From Chelonoidis abingdonii (taxonomy: Eukaryota; Chordata; Testudines; Testudinidae): DNA of 64,000 bases. The stretch's first letter is position 1. Every line of letters starts with the position of its first letter. Positions 52,561 to 62,400 of this stretch are shown here, one piece after another. Location of the stretch: NCBI RefSeq assembly GCF_003597395.2, contig NC_133770.1:12297656-12361655 (forward strand), read 5' to 3'. Position numbers and translations under genes: made by a program. The notes under the pieces are model-generated. The model was not told the DNA's origin, ran no database searches, and saw only the letters and a list, made by a program, of their open reading frames with translations.

Positions 52561-53280
52561 GTATCCTCAGCATGTTGAGTGCATGAGGGGTGTCTTCCAG
52601 GAGGATGTTCCTGGTCATTCTGCAACTGGACTGGAGAAGACCTGCGCAAAGTGGTCTTGCAATGTGTCCTAAAAGTAAGGCTCACCCTGCTATCTAAACT
52701 CTGCCTGAAGCCCCTCTACCAGGAACCTTTTTGTTCCCAGCCCCAGCTATTTTCACTTGGAGCACCTAACCAAAATGTCCCATTCATCATAGCTGTGGTA
52801 GGGACTCAGGAAAATGTTGCTGTTGAAAGAGCATGTATGAAGCCACTGAGTGCTTTGAAGATCAGAAGAAACTCCTTGAACCAGATAATCCAGCATTAAA
52901 GCCTGAGCCAGCCCCCACTGAATTCCATGCATGTCTTTCCATTGACTTTCTGGACGTTGGATCGAACTCTTGGATTGGGAACCAGTAAAGAATCGATATA
53001 ATGTTTGTCACCTTTGTGAGGTGATAAATAACTGGTAGCTTCCATGGTCATTCCCTGGTAGAACGCATTGTGGTGGTCTAGTCTAGAAGTGAAAAAGGTA
53101 TGGATCATCATGGGCCTGTAACAGAGAAGAAGAGCTGCAGTCTTCTGGATAACTATAGAAGAAAGACATTTCTAACCACTGTACCAGTGGGGTTGTCGTG
53201 CAGCAGGAATGAATCCAGTAGGACTCCAGCACTCTGCACTATTTTGGTTAGATAGATAACCTCAATAGAGGGTAATGTAA
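52561..53280. repeat. possible ancient L2-like repeat
   Basis: GAAGCCACTGAGTGCTTTGAAGATCAG ... GATTGGGAACCAGTAAAG ... GAACGCATTGTGGTGGTCTAGTC has the phrasing of old L2-like LINE sequence. The 106-codon plus frame at 52579-52899 has no known domain. Confidence 0.35.
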
Positions 53281-54337
53281 AACAAAATTATACTGGAAAA
53301 CTTGAGGAAACTTTAAATTGATTGTTTAAGACACAGGGTTGCCTATTGGAGGTTTCACTATATTTATTATCCTTATGGTATGAATTGTTATATTTATAAA
53401 GCTGTCAAATAATTCATAACAAATAACTTAAAATTCCTCTCCATTTATTGTGATTCATCCATGATTTTTTCCAAATGACTTTGATAACTTAATTTTTTGT
53501 TGATAACAACAATCTGGGAGTGATTGTCTGTAGTTTCTGTTTCTTATGAGTATGTAATAGTTGAAATTCAAAATTCAAGATAGCTATCGTTGGATGCATA
53601 GGTCATGTGGTATATTTCTGCTCTTTGAATGGATGAGAATAGCTATTAGAATTAGGTTTCTGATGTCGACTGTGTTTGCAAATCAAAAATGTGCTTTCAG
53701 CAACTGTTCTTTAATGTTCAGTGAAGATGTCCAGTTTTCATAAATGTTCCAGTCAATAAACTCATAGGAATAATTGGTCAAAGCAAATGTCATGGAGGTG
53801 TGACCACAAGCCAGAGTTTAATTAGAAATCAGGATGAATATTTGTAGAAAATCACTATAATATTCATAGTTTAATTTATATAATCAAAATGTTCCAAGAT
53901 GGCAAAGTTCAGTTGACTTTTCATTCCAAAAGTATTTGATATTGCCTTAAACATCTCTCTCTAATATTGTAGTTAGTCCTATATGAAGCCATATGTGCCA
54001 TGACATGTAATCATTCTCTCTATCTTGGTAGGATACTGATCTTCCAATGCCTAAAAAGAAAGTGTTTTTGCGCTACAATGGCCTCAACTTCTTAGCTACT
54101 CCCGAAGCATCTTTCAGATGATAGGTTAGAATCCCCAGTCCTTGACACCAGTGCAATGTGAGTGTAAAACACTACCACTGGTGTGATCTGGTAATAGATG
54201 TAAGTAACTAAAACAGAGGTCAGACACTAGGGCAGCTGACCGAAATCCAGATCTATGTTATTGCGTGTCCATGTTTCTCAAAATGGCACTGGCTTATCAA
54301 ACTAAAATACCTAGAATCATGCTGAAAAGTTCCAGTG
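53281..54337. other. no gene recognised
   Basis: Strongly AT-rich, frames up to 60 codons, no repeat identified. Confidence 0.4.
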
Positions 54338-54548
54338 GCCAGATTTTCCAAGGTATTTTGCCACCTAATGATGCCGGTAGGTATCCCATATCATTTTCAG
54401 CAGCACCTAAGCAGGGTTATGCACCTAACAACCATTCAAACCAATTGATGTCACTGGGAGTTAGGGGCCTACTGAGTCACTTCTGAAGATTCCATTCGCT
54501 GCCTATCTGCATGTTAGGGGCAAAGTAACTTGGAAAATCTGGCCTTAG
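54338..54548. repeat. ancient palindromic repeat
   Basis: GGCCAGATTTTCCAAGGTATTTTGCCACCTAA on the left is answered by TTAGGGGCAAAGTAACTTGGAAAATCTGGCC on the right. CAGCAGCACCTAAGCAGGGTTATGCACCTAAC and GGGAGTTAGGGGCCTA lie between. This old foldback family is widespread in sauropsids. Confidence 0.75.
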
Positions 54549-55419
54549 GTGACCTTTCAGCAAGAAGGCAGTTGAATCACCCTATTATCAGGAGACAGTC
54601 TGGTCTTCAGGATGCACATTATTGGCATAGCTGCTTAAAAACAGTGAATCATCCAAAAGAACAGGGCCACTACTAACACAACAGGCTCCTGCACTGTTAT
54701 TAACACCCAGCCAGACAACTGTGCATAATATTCTTGGCATCAGGAGAACAGGTGTAGGCTTCAATCAGCAGGGTTTTTTTCTCCCTGTCTCTGGCTGTGC
54801 CTGACAAAGTACAAGTCATAAGCATCAAGCGCCTCTACATTAGATCACCGACCCTATTTCCTTCAATGCTGTGCTGTTCCACTGGCTACACAAGAGAGGA
54901 CTGTAGGTCTGCTCTCTGATCAGTTTGCTCTGAAGGCCTCTTGTGTACTGTGTGCTTCCAGAATCATTGCAGTCCAGTATCGTTGAGTAATGCTGTTCTC
55001 ATACCATCCGAACTTACACCATCGCAGATAACATAGTGCCTCTGTGAATCTGTCTTAATGAAGCCATCTGATTACCATTATCCTAGATTTCCTGGTGTCC
55101 AGAAGTTTCCCTAAATGGCCAATACAAAGTTCACGGTATAGGACTGGGGTAGATTGGGTATGTAAATTCCCTTTTTGGCTGCATGAGAACAGAGCTAACT
55201 CCTCTTGCATTTATAGATTTGCTGGCAGAACTCTTTGTTATTTGTGCTACAGCTTCCCCAGTGACTATATCTGTAACAGAATCTTATCCGAGTCCTTATC
55301 ATTATTCAACTAACAACAGCAAATAAAATAGATCTAGAAACAAATCTACAAAAAAGAAAAGTGCCTGGTGATATTCTGAGTTCTCTGCACAATGGATGAA
55401 GTCAGCTCCCTGGTGTAAA
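54549..55419. other. no gene recognised
   Basis: Frames up to 72 codons; no named repeat. Confidence 0.35.
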
Positions 55420-55495
55420 TCTGGTCTAACTCCACTGAAGTAAATGGCAATACTCTGAATTTACATTGTGTAACTGACAGCAGAATTTGGCCTCC
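55420..55495. repeat. short ancient palindromic repeat
   Basis: TGGTGTAAATCTGGTCTAACTCCACTG pairs with CAATACTCTGAATTTACATTGTGTAAC around AAGTAAATGG. Another common amniote foldback. Confidence 0.6.
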
Positions 55496-55756
55496 CGTTA
55501 GCCATTATCTAGTATCATCTAAGAGCTTTTAAAAAGAACAAGCTGTCAAATGCTTTTTCCCTTGTTCATTCACTCTTCTCTAAACCTTTCTCCTTGGCCA
55601 CCAAAACACTGCTGGCTTTCTATTGAATTCCCACCAGCAACCTTTTGTATTAGCTGAACAGAAACAACAGCCAAAAGAAAAGAAAACAAAACCAAATATA
55701 ATACCTATGAGAGAGCACAATGTATGTGTCCCATCAGCAGGCTCCGGGAACTCTGA

Positions 55757-56056
55757 GGCCAGGTCTACACTACTCGCGAAAATCGATTTTAGATAACGCA
55801 ATTTCAGCTACGAGAATAGCGTAGCTGAAATCGAATATCTAAAAAATCGATTTACTCACCCGTCTTCACCACGCGGGATCGATGTCCGCGGCTCGCCATG
55901 TCGATTCCGGAACTCCATTGGTTTTGGTGGCGTTCCGGAATCGATATAAGCGCGCTCAGGGATCGATATATCCCGTCTAGATCAGACGCGATATATCGAT
56001 CCCCGAGCAATCGATTTTAACGCGCCGATACGGCGCGTAGTCTAGACGACAAAGAT
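55757..56056. mobile_element. palindromic DNA element rich in ATCGAT
   Basis: The left end GGCCAGGTCTACACTACTCGCG and the right end (complement GTCGTCTAGACTACGCGC) share the GTCTACACTAC-like terminus. Between them are four nested hairpins: ATTTCAGCTACG/CGTAGCTGAAAT, GATTCCGGAAC/GTTCCGGAATC, GGGATCGATATAT/ATATATCGATCCC and ACGCGCC/GGCGCGT. ATCGAT occurs repeatedly and CpG density is much higher than in the flanks. No frame of note. A TGA precedes the left end (55754-55756) but has no clear right partner. Confidence 0.75.
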
Positions 56057-56304
56057 GGCTGCTCTCTCTCCCCCATCAGACAGAGTTCTTAGAAACACAA
56101 AGGTGCCATCCACAAAAAACAGTGGCACAACAATTTCATGGGTGTATAAGCTACAGAAGAATGTTGCATGTAAAAAAGGCTCACTGGGACAACACACATT
56201 CAGCTTGTCATGGGAAATTATAGCATGCTATGGCATTGACGAGGTCCAAGCTGAAATTCCCTTGAGGGAAATATGTTAGAGGAGACATTGTAATAACATA
56301 TTGA

Positions 56305-56598
56305 GGTTATGTCTACACTACTGTGGTAAGTCGACCTATGCTACGCAACTCCAGCTACATGAATAATGTAGCTGGAGTTGATGTACCTTAGGTCGAGTTA
56401 CTGTGGGGTCTGCACCATGGGGGGTAGATGGGAGAAACTCTCCTGTCAACTTATCTTACTCTTCTCGTTGGGGGTAGAGTAAGGGTTGACTGGAGAGCAA
56501 TCTGCAGTTGATTTGGTGGGTCTTCATTAAACCCGCTAAATTGACCACTGGTGGATCGATCTCAGAGCATTGATCCCAGATGTAGTATAGACATAGCC
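56305..56598. mobile_element. inverted-repeat DNA element, GTCTACACTAC-ended
   Basis: GGTTATGTCTACACTAC on the left and GTAGTATAGACATAGCC on the right form 17-bp terminal inverted repeats with two mismatches, flanked by TGA on both sides (56302-56304 and 56599-56601). A 3-bp duplication would suit Harbinger-like elements, but TGA is not the preferred site, so the class is tentative. An internal hairpin CAACTCCAGCTACAT/ATGTAGCTGGAGTTG sits at the same place as in the 55757 element. Confidence 0.8.
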
Positions 56599-56601
56599 TG
56601 A

Positions 56602-56951
56602 GCTGTGACTGTACTTAACCACCAGTTGACTTCTAAGCTCTGGTTTGATTAAGAGCTAAGTCTGCCCCTATGATGGGGGCAGAAAATTTTGGCCCAATAA
56701 CTTCTACCTTCTTTTTATCTTTCCCAAGCCCATTGGGAGGAAAACTGCACATGTGAAACTGAACCGAAGGGGCAAACCTTCATCCTCCTGAATTGTGTGA
56801 CTAAGGGGATGTGCAAAGAAAGTGCTGGACAGAGTCAAGCAGACTGCACCACACCCATATACAGTTACCGTCTAGTTGCTACATCCATTGCAAAACCATC
56901 ACCAAACACACCTCAGTGTGGCAACCGCTGGGATCAACCAAGAAATCACTA
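56602..56951. other. no gene recognised
   Basis: No named repeat; the 78-codon plus frame at 56811-57047 runs into the Penelope tail. Confidence 0.35.
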
Positions 56952-57044
56952 AAAAGCAATAAAGAGTCTGTGGCACCTTATAGACTAACAGACATATTGG
57001 AGCATGAGCTTTCATGGGTGAATACCCACTTCCTCAGATGCATG
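56952..57044 (-). mobile_element. Penelope-like element 3' end
   Basis: On the minus strand TGCATCTGAGGAAGTGGG, TATTCACCCATGAAAGCTCATGCTCC, GTCTGTTAGTCTATAAGGTGCCAC and AGACTCTTTATTGC reproduce the subtype seen at 21292-21384. It is a tail-only insertion. Confidence 0.85.
57010..57037 (-). ncRNA. hammerhead-like ribozyme core, best preserved
   Basis: On the minus strand CUGAGGA (fits CUGANGA), a 6-bp stem GUGGGU/ACCCAU with loop AUUC, GAAA, then GCUCAUGCUC. The last A of GAAA can pair with the U before the final C, giving a 3-bp stem III (AGC/GCU) with loop UCAU and a C at the expected cleavage position. Stem I is not convincing. Confidence 0.55.
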
Positions 57045-57344
57045 TGAAATCACTGGTTACCAGTGAAATATCAGGGAATGGCAAGAAAAGACTGAGTCAT
57101 TGTAGGCTCAGATGGGCTCACTGGCAGGAACGGCTGCAGAAATAGCACATTTTGCATGAATATTGCAGAACAGTCTTGTAACTATTCATAGAAAGGAAGT
57201 CACTGGTAACCTCTGAGTTTAGATTTGTACATGAGCCCATTTGCACCAGACACCTGATTCATTCTGAGAGTTATCCTTCTCCAATCAGGGCACAGAAGCA
57301 TACCATGAGAACTACATGGCCAATCAAAATGGCTTGAATTTTGC

Positions 57345-57440
57345 ATGTTCAATATTATTATTTATTATTTATTTGTATTGCTGAAATGCCTAGGAGCCCA
57401 GTTTTGCCATAAGCTGCTCATGAGCTATAGATCAAGCATT
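57345..57440 (-). repeat. L2-like fragment
   Basis: TTATTATTTATTATTTATTTGTATTGCTG and GCCTAGGAGCCCAG are the reversed 3' end of an L2-like repeat. Confidence 0.55.
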
Positions 57441-57595
57441 ATTTGCAAGAAGGTTTTTGATGAGTTATTTTGAACAATAAGTAATCACAACCTGGTCACA
57501 GTCAACTTGCAGACAGAAACATGAGAACTAATTAGTCTGTTCGGACTATTCACCCATTTCTATTGAATGTGCTTTAATTTTCTTCTCTCTCTCTA

Positions 57596-57632
57596 AATTT
57601 GTTAGTCTTTAAGGTGCCACAAGTACTCCTGT

Positions 57633-57637
<5 letters not shown>
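57596..57637 (+). mobile_element. Penelope-like tail fragment
   Basis: TTTGTTAGTCTTTAAGGTGCCACAAGTACTCCTGTTC is the terminal ~40 bp of the Penelope family. A (CT)n array begins directly at its end. Confidence 0.8.

Positions 57638-57666
<29 letters not shown>
57634..57666 (+). repeat. (CT)n microsatellite
   Basis: About 16 consecutive CT units directly follow the Penelope tail. Confidence 0.97.
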
Positions 57667-57670
<4 letters not shown>

Positions 57671-58329
57671 TGCCCTAGCCAAGTTGCTGTTAACCTTCTT
57701 TGTCTTTTCATATAAAGCACTAACATTGTTTCTATTTTTATTTGACTGACTAATCCCTTTGTGGATTTAGTGTCATTAATATCCCCTGCTGTTGTCGGAG
57801 TGCCAAATCAGTGAGTTGTTTGTCTTTCCTGTCCACGGATACTGTTCTGAGACAGTAGATTTAGTTAACTATATGTTTGTCAGCTAAGTCATTAATCTAT
57901 CGGAGGGAAGAGCATCTTTCCACGAATTCCATGTTAACTGCTTTGTGGAAATGTTAAGCTTGATTAGACTTACAGACTCTTGCTTCTGACTCAGCATAGA
58001 TACTTGAGACTTAGCACATGTAATTCATTATACAAGCAAACAACTATAATTTCTGATTGATAGGCAATAGTGAATTTGTGGCTGGGAAAGACAATGGACA
58101 CAAAAGGTAGTTTATGGCTTTTAATCTGTAGGATGGCAACTAATACATTTTTGAACAGAAATCTTGGTCCATTTAAATGGAGCATGTCATAGTGCTCGAA
58201 GAGTCTGATTTGCATCATCTTACGTTCTACCTCTGCATTTAGCCCGCTAACCCAGCTAAGAGCAATACTTGGCCTCATGCTCAGGGAGAACAACTGTTGT
58301 TAGTCATAGCTACGACTTTTCATTTATTA
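57667..58329. other. no gene recognised
   Basis: A 100-codon minus frame (57991-58293) lacks any recognisable motif. Confidence 0.35.
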
Positions 58330-58455
58330 TTTTCTATTGCCTCTGAGTATTCGAGGTGCTTCAGAGATGACAAAGGCCTAGTCCCTGCACTAAAGTGCTT
58401 GCAATGTAAATATTTTAAATGCTGCCATAATAATAATAATGATAAATAATAATAA
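58330..58455 (-). repeat. L2/MIR-like fragment with (AAT)n
   Basis: GAGTATTCGAGGTGCTTCAGAG and CTAGTCCCTGCACTAAAGTGCTTGCAATGTAA are old repeat phrases. An AAT-rich microsatellite occupies about 58426-58452. Confidence 0.5.
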
Positions 58456-58545
58456 GAGGGGTGTCTATCAGGCTAATCTTTTTGCCTAGATATTGTATCT
58501 ATTTTCCCTCACTCTTCATCTATCTTTGTCTTTTAGATTATACAC

Positions 58546-58790
58546 CAGGGGTTGGTAACCTCTCAGAAGTGGTGAGCCGAGTCTTCATTTATTCACTGTA
58601 ATTTAAGGTTTCATGTGCATCTAAACTATTGTTGTATGTAAAGTAAATAAGGTTTAAGAAGCTTAATTTAAATTTAAATTAAAATACAGAGTCTCACAGA
58701 TTGGTGGCCAGGACCCGGGCAGTGTGAGTGCCACTGAAAATCAGCTCGAGTGCTGCCTTCAGCAAACGTGCCATAGGTTGCCTACCCCTG
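58546..58790. mobile_element. hAT miniature element, copy 2, perfect 8-bp target duplication
   Basis: CAGGGGTTGGTAACCTCTCAG on the left and GGTTGCCTACCCCTG on the right are inverted repeats. The flanks TTATACAC (58538-58545 and 58791-58798) are identical. It shares its internal text with 44731-45113 but lacks the segment between TTTCATGTGC and ATCTAAACTATTG, a deletion of roughly 50 bp, and has no CR1 insertion. Confidence 0.95.
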
Positions 58791-58798
58791 TTATACAC

Positions 58799-58870
58799 TC
58801 TGAGGCAGGGACTGTGTCCTATTGTTCTTATTATTATTTGATTGTTTCCCCAATCTGGCTCCTCTGTGTT
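58799..58870 (+). repeat. L2-like fragment
   Basis: GAGGCAGGGACTGTGTCC followed by TTCTTATTATTATTTG and a CTCCTCTGTGTTTG block is an old L2-like phrase. Confidence 0.45.
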
Positions 58871-59045
58871 TGAAAGGTACTTACAGCATTTGGAGCTCTA
58901 CAGTCATCTTAATATTTACACACAAAACACCCTACATTAAAACAACATTATTAAGAATGCAAAGTGAAGCACTCAGAAATTCATTAATCCAGAATTCAGG
59001 TTGTCTGTGCAACCTTCATTTGCCCCCCTTTTTGTGTGTGCATTA

Positions 59046-59680
59046 TAGACTCATAGAAATGTAGGGCTGGAAGAGACTCATAGACTTGAAGGTCAGAAGG
59101 GGCCATTATGATCATCTAGTCTGACCTCCTGCACAATGCAGGCCACACAATCTCACCCACCCACTCCTGTAACAGACCCCTGACCTATGTCTGAGTTATT
59201 GAAGTCCCCAAATTGTGGTTTGAAGACCTCAAACTGCAGAGAATCCTCCAGTAAGTGACCTTGAGAAGTCATCAAGTCCAGTCCCCTGCACTGTGGCAGG
59301 GCAAAGTAAATCTAGACCATTGCTGACAGGTGTTTGTATAACCTGTTCTTAAAAACCTCTCATGACGGGGACTCCACAACCTTCCTTGGAAACCTGTTCC
59401 AGAGCTTAACTATCCTTAGAAAGTTTTTCCTAATTTCTAACCTAAATCCCTCATGCTGCAGATTAAATCCATTACTTCTTGTCCTACCTTCAGTGGACAC
59501 AGAACAATTGACCACTGTCCTCTTTATAACAGCCCTTAATGTATTTGAAGACTGTTCTCAGGTCCCCCTTAGCCTTTTTCACAGTGGCATCACATTGTCA
59601 ACTGATATTCAATTTGTGATCCACTGTAACCCCCCAGATCCTTTCCACCAGCACTGTCACTCAGCCTTGATGTAGTCTTT
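59046..59680 (-). mobile_element. CR1 LINE 3' part, interrupted by a second CR1
   Basis: The host CR1 reads ACTCATAGAAATGTAGGGCTGGAAGAGAC, then from 59257 GACCTTGAGAAGTCATCAAGTCCAG, GGGACTCCACAACCTTCC, GTTCCAGAGCTTAACTATCC and CTTCTTGTCCTACC (complement of the ORF2 C-terminus), up to TTTGTGATCCACTGTAACCCCC. Compared with intact copies a piece is missing between CCCTTAGCC and TTTTTCACAGTGGC (near 59573). An inserted CR1 occupies 59078-59256. Confidence 0.9.
59078..59256 (-). mobile_element. CR1 LINE 3' end nested in another CR1
   Basis: TCATAGACTTGAAGGTCAG, AAGGGGCCATTATGATCATC, TAGTCTGACCTCCTGC and CTCACCCACCCACTCC are the complement of the same subfamily as 47217-49115. Left and right of it the host CR1 resumes, with a possible short duplication GAC at the junctions. 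Confidence 0.88.
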
Positions 59681-59884
59681 AATTACATGGGCATATAATT
59701 CCGCTGCGTCCAGTCTCATTCAATGCACCATATGGACAATGCTCACTTAATGAGCAGCTAGTCAATATTTCGTTTTCTCCTCATTGTTCAATGTGTGGCC
59801 CAAGCCTTATTTGCTGCACACTATTCAAACCATGCTCTGAAGACAGAATTATGAATTTCCTTGTGGGCTTTTCCATAGCACTCG

Positions 59885-60330
59885 TCACTGTAGTATCTGA
59901 GTGCTCCAAAATATTAATGAATTTATCTTCACATCATCCATGTATTTGTGTGTAAGGGGGAGGGGGTCTGTTATCCCAATTTCGTAGATGGGAAACTGAT
60001 GCACTGAGCTTAAAGTCAACAGTTTCCATTAATTTTGGGTGGCTGATCTGAGGCATTTTTTTTTCAGAGCACTTTGCCTTAAACAGTAATGTATATGTTC
60101 AAGGCACATCTCCCCTTCACTTCAGCTGCCATGGTCAGTGCTCAGCATTTCTGCAAATCAGACACCAGGGTCTCAAGATGAGCACCCAGAAAATGAGGGC
60201 ACACAATTAGTGAGCAGCTGTGAAAAATTTGGTTTAAATGACTTTACAAGCAACACACAGGAACTCTGTGGCAGAGGCTGGGATAGAATCCAGCTCTCCG
60301 GGGCAGCATTCAGCTGACTTATCTAGGAGA
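59885..60330 (-). mobile_element. MIR-like SINE split by an older-type repeat
   Basis: The left part (59885-60010) has GTTATCCCAATTTCGTAGATGGGAAACTGATGCACTGAGC and the right part (60230-60330) resumes TTTAAATGACTTTACAAGC, CACACAGGAACTCTGTGGCAGAG and GGGATAGAATCCAGCTC. Together they form a reversed CORE-SINE. The intervening 60011-60229 contains AATCAGACACCAGGGTCTCAAG and GAAAATGAGGGCACACAATTAGTG, phrases of the repeat at 8341-8530. Confidence 0.65.
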
Positions 60331-61007
60331 CCCTCCCTTTTCTTCCTGCCGTCCCCTGCCTCATGAACTGCACACTGTCCAACATCTGTAACAAATGAGA
60401 TAGGGATCCTACAGACAACAGTCTCCTGCACTACGTGGAGCAGAGCGGGCCTATCCTGTGCACTGAATGAGGCATGGGACTGGTGGAAAAAAATGTGATT
60501 GTGTAATGAAAGACTGTATCCTAGTGTATATGAATAAGGTTGCCCCATCTGAGTGCTTGATTTTGCAACCTAAATAATATTCTTTTACAGAGTTTTTCTG
60601 GATGTGTAATTTCCTAGGTTTTTAAAAAAACAAATTGACAAAACAAAAATTCCCTCACGTGGCATCATATTGCGCCCCCACATGCACACACAGTGTTCAT
60701 CATCAGAGTTGGAAACTTCAGATCTGCCCTACAGACCTCTGTCACTGGAGCTAATGGAATAATTGATAGCACGGTTAGGTTGTTATCTGCTATGTGGACC
60801 AGCGCTAAAGGGGGATGGACACTTTGCCACTAGATTTCACAGATATTTGCTGAGAGCAGAGGAAGGGTGAGACTACTTGGGTTCCATTCCAGGCTCGGGA
60901 GAGGACTGTTCTCTATTGGGCACAGATTCTTCCACCCATTCCCCACAAGTGTGATCCCTTCTGCCCCATCCCTTCCAGCCTGTCCCAGTCTGGTGTCTTC
61001 CTTGTCT
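60331..61007. other. no gene recognised
   Basis: Minus frame of 104 codons at 60234-60548 overlaps the SINE and has no motif. Nothing else was identified. Confidence 0.35.
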
Positions 61008-61121
61008 TCCTCAGACAGCCATCTGTCTCGGATGGTTCAGACAGAACAAATCCCGCACTTTGGCAGGGGGTTAGGCTAGAAGACCCTGGAGGGCCCTTCT
61101 AATCTTATGATCCTATGATCC
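61008..61121 (+). mobile_element. CR1 LINE 3' tail
   Basis: CTCAGACAGCCATCTGTCTCGG, GGTTCAGACAGAACAAATCCC, TGGCAGGGGGTTAGGCTAGAAG, CCCTTCTAATCTTATGATCCTATGATCC give a CR1 3' end with the typical tail repeat. Confidence 0.85.
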
Positions 61122-61880
61122 CTGGTTCTTTGTCCCAGCCCCGCTGTCCTAGCCTCCACTTCTTTGGCTTCTCACCCCAGTCCCAGTCTCCTTTCTCAGG
61201 AAGTCCTAGTCTCTCCTCTTCACCCTCCCCACCCCAGTCCCAGTCTCCCCCAGTCCCAATATCCCTGCTCGTCCATCCCCACTCCCCACCGCCCCACATG
61301 CCAGCTTCTTGGTTCCAGTCTCCTTGCTCAGCCAGTCCAAGTTCCCCACATACCAGCCCCTCATCTGAGCTCTCTCTCTCCCTCATCCTGGCCTCCAGTC
61401 ACCCCAGCCTGTCCTCACCCGTGTTCCCAATCTCCACTGACTCCTCATGCCAATCTCCCTCCCCAGACTCTTCATCCAGTCTTAGTGTCCCCTTCCCCAG
61501 CTCCTTAACCCAACCAGTCCCTGTTCTCCCCTGGACCTTGGCTCCTCATCTCATCTCTCTTCTCTCCTCTGTAATCTCCTTCCCCCCATCCCACTGGTTC
61601 CCAGTCTCTGTCTCCTTGCTCAGCCACTCCCCTCTCCCCATCTTTCAATTTCAGCACCCGCTCCACACACACTGTCTACCAACCCATCTCTCCTCCGCCA
61701 CCAGCTCCCCAGTCCCAATCTTCTTGCCAGACAGTCCTAATCTCCCCTCATCCCAATTGCCAGTTACAGTTTCCCTCCCCACCCACCAGCCTGAGCCTCC
61801 ATCCCTCACCACCTGGCACCTTGTCCCAACCTACTCCCCCTACCCACCTTTGGCTGTTGTCCCTTCTTCTTTCAAACTGG
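61122..61880 (+). repeat. pyrimidine-rich degenerate repeat tract
   Basis: About 750 bp in which one strand is dominated by C and T, with CCCAGTCCCAGTCTCC-like units recurring irregularly (for example near 61180, 61240, 61250). The plus strand is open for 270 codons (61115-61927), encoding mostly Ser, Pro, Leu and Phe. This is what a stop-poor pyrimidine tract would give, so it is not called a gene. It may be the body of a turtle interspersed repeat that continues into 61881-62400. Confidence 0.7.
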
Positions 61881-62400
61881 GCAACTTCCCTCCTCATGCT
61901 GAGTGGATCCAGCAGGGGAGGCATTGAAAGCACAGGAGTGACAGGTTCTTTGCCCTCAGTTCACGTACCCAGACCCAGACCCAGCCTAGCTTGCAGCAGC
62001 CCAGAGCTACAGTTACAGGAAACAACCTGCTCAGCCTCAGGCTGGAACATTCTTAGTTGAGACAGAATTTTCCAGGAATTTAGCTGCTCAGTGCTAAGAA
62101 GTCTCTACTGAGCATGTGTGAACTGTAATTTTTTTTCATAACTTGGTCAAATGGGAGCATGTTTTTCCAAGGGATGGCTCAAGACCACCCCACCTTGCTA
62201 AAATTCAAGTCTCTGCTCCAAAGTATGAGCATGCCAGAGCTTCTCAAAAGAAAAATTGCCAGCATTTTGGAACATGGGCAAAACAAGACATTTTCCCCTA
62301 GCCTCGTTTTCAGAAACAGAGGCATTGTTTTCTCTGAAAGATTCTGAAAACATTTCACCCAAGGAAGACCCCTGACATGGAAAATTTCATCCTAATCAAG
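61881..62400. repeat. possible interspersed repeat, class unknown
   Basis: CTACTGAGCATGTGTGAACTG, TCATAACTTGGTCAAATGGGAGC, GCCAGCATTTTGGAACATGGGC and AAAACAAGACATTTTCCCC read like the continuation of the upstream repeat family. Ends could not be set. Confidence 0.4.

Noticed and set aside
61115..61927. 270-codon Ser/Pro-rich frame as a possible secreted or mucin-like gene
   Set aside because: The tract is pyrimidine-biased and stop-poor by composition, and has no signal peptide, splice context or ordered repeat.
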